Source: JBBBNV01 sp037137075
Lineage (GTDB): Bacteria > Bacillota > Bacilli > Paenibacillales > NBRC-103111
Reading direction: 5' to 3'
NCBI RefSeq assembly: GCF_037137075.1
Contig: NZ_JBBBNV010000025.1
Location: forward strand, 8,200-72,199
DNA: 64,000 bases
The notes beneath the pieces are model-generated. The model ran no database searches and was not told the origin of the DNA. It was given only the letters and a program-made list of their open reading frames with translations. Made by a program: the position numbers and the translations under genes. Positions 63,195 through 64,000 of this stretch are shown here, one piece after another (position 1 is the stretch's first letter; every line of letters starts with the position of its first letter).

Positions 63195-63744
63195 TCATTC
63201 CACAATAATATGAGCAATTTTTTTCTTCTGGTCGTAGCCTTTAGTATACCAGACCTCATACTTACTTAATGTCTTATCCGTATTCCAATATAGAAACAAT
63301 TGTGCCCCGACAGAGCCGTTAGATAAACCAGCCTTATCTGGAACAAGATCGTGAAACATGTAATTTTCTTGAGTAAGAAAATCATATCGCCAAGCCAGAT
63401 GTGAATCGTACGGCCCGGTAAGTTGAGGTTCACCCAATAAATCCATAATAAAATCTGCTGAGGCCCCTATGTCTATATTGTTCGAAACCCGTTCTACATA
63501 ATGGCTAGGCAGAGCTTCTTTTGATAATTCTATGGTACTTTCCTCCTCATCATAATGAACAAAATATCCTAGCGATTGAGCAATAAAACGGATTGGAACA
63601 TAGACGTGGCCATTATAATTTAATGTCACGTATTCTTCTTCAAGCGATTTTTCTTTCTCGTTAATGCTATATTTAACGGCACTAGCGTTGCATAAAAAGT
63701 CGGTGGCATAGTTTTCGAATAATTCTGAACAAGGTTTTAGTTTT
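63195..63744 (-). pseudogene. Copper-amine-oxidase-type stalk-domain protein, N-terminally incomplete
   Basis: The open frame runs from a stop near 63745 to 63195. It contains NYNGHVYVPIRFIAQSLGYFVHYDEEESTIEL, the stalk (copper amine oxidase N-terminal-like) fold common in Paenibacillus exported proteins, followed by about 100 residues (FIMDLLGEPQL...LFLYWNTDKTLSKYEVWY). No signal peptide or good ATG with ribosome site is present; only a poor GTG at 63629 would work. Two stops lie just upstream, and transposase sequence begins 90 nt further. The N-terminus was probably lost with that insertion. Function unknown. Confidence 0.6.
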
Positions 63745-63835
63745 CATTACCAAAAAGTCGATTGCCCACCAGAAGGTAGCTCTCTGTCCATTTGGTAAAT
63801 TTATGTAGTTTCCCCTGAGTGACGGAAATACTAGC

Positions 63836-64000
63836 TCACTGTTTCTTGCGCCTACCCGCTGATTTTCGACTAGGTTTACGGTGAATTCGTTCCATCCATT
63901 GATGCATCGGTTCCCATAATAGAATTTTAAGCCAACGATAAAGCTGAAGAATACTGTGATGTGTAGCGGTGTCCAGTTTCATAAGTACGAGCAGACAAAA
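63836..64000 (-). mobile_element. Transposase C-terminal end (cut by window edge)
   Basis: About 54 codons read HHSILQLYRWLKILLWEPMHQWMERIHRKPSRKSAGRRKKQ before a stop at 63836-63838. The Trp/His-rich then Arg/Lys-rich tail looks like the end of a DDE transposase. The family is not certain. Element end sequence should lie between 63745 and 63835. Confidence 0.45.

Overview
The window looks like chromosomal DNA from a Paenibacillus-type member of the Bacillales. It is moderately GC-rich and Gram-positive in style, with strong AGGAGG-like ribosome binding sites, S-layer homology (SLH) wall proteins, a two-gene NADH nitrite reductase and the walRKHIJ essential two-component operon. The walRK cluster, rlmH, an htrA-type protease and one parS-like site at about 50.4 kb place the right third near the replication origin. 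This is inferred from gene content; no rRNA, tRNA or CRISPR array was seen.

Layout. 0-4.2 kb: the start of a lipoprotein binding protein, a small MpsC-like (DUF2294) protein, and a quinone/catechol stress group (flavin reductase, MhqD-like esterase, MhqO-like dioxygenase, MhqR-like MarR repressor) carrying two identical palindromic operators. 4.3-7.5 kb: a sensor kinase and an HD-GYP response regulator. 7.9-14.4 kb: a nitrite assimilation unit. A TrpD2-like gene and an ANTAR antiterminator gene diverge from nirB-nirD-nirC-cobA. The nirB leader has two GlnR-type boxes, a promoter, a two-hexaloop ANTAR RNA motif and an overlapping terminator. 14.4-23.1 kb: housekeeping and accessory genes (DUF697 GTPase, diguanylate cyclase, MarR plus quinone reductase pair, PhnA-like protein, luciferase-like oxidoreductase, uracil permease), with one chimeric gene remnant. 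23.3-32.4 kb: a large NHL/FN3/SLH surface protein, a divergent MBOAT plus SGNH acetylation pair, and a sulfatase.

32.5-49.7 kb is a decaying accessory region. It has a two-component system whose regulator is cut by an in-frame stop, an orphan CBASS effector (Cap4: DUF4297 plus SAVED) also cut by an in-frame stop, transposase and HAD remnants, an epoxide-hydrolase-like gene with a divergent WYL regulator, an SLH/GLUG surface protein next to a MalT-type LuxR regulator, and a MerR-SDR fusion scar. Several direct repeats of the rlmH 3' end (about 39.24, 42.15, 42.49 and 49.71 kb) divide this stretch. They suggest repeated site-specific integration at rlmH, as SCC elements do in staphylococci, although no recombinase gene is in the window.

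49.7-64 kb returns to core genes, nearly all on the minus strand: rlmH, metQIN, a CxxH/CxxC protein, htrA, walJ, walI, walH, walK, walR and an M23 endopeptidase. The window ends with a stalk-domain protein fragment and the end of a transposase.
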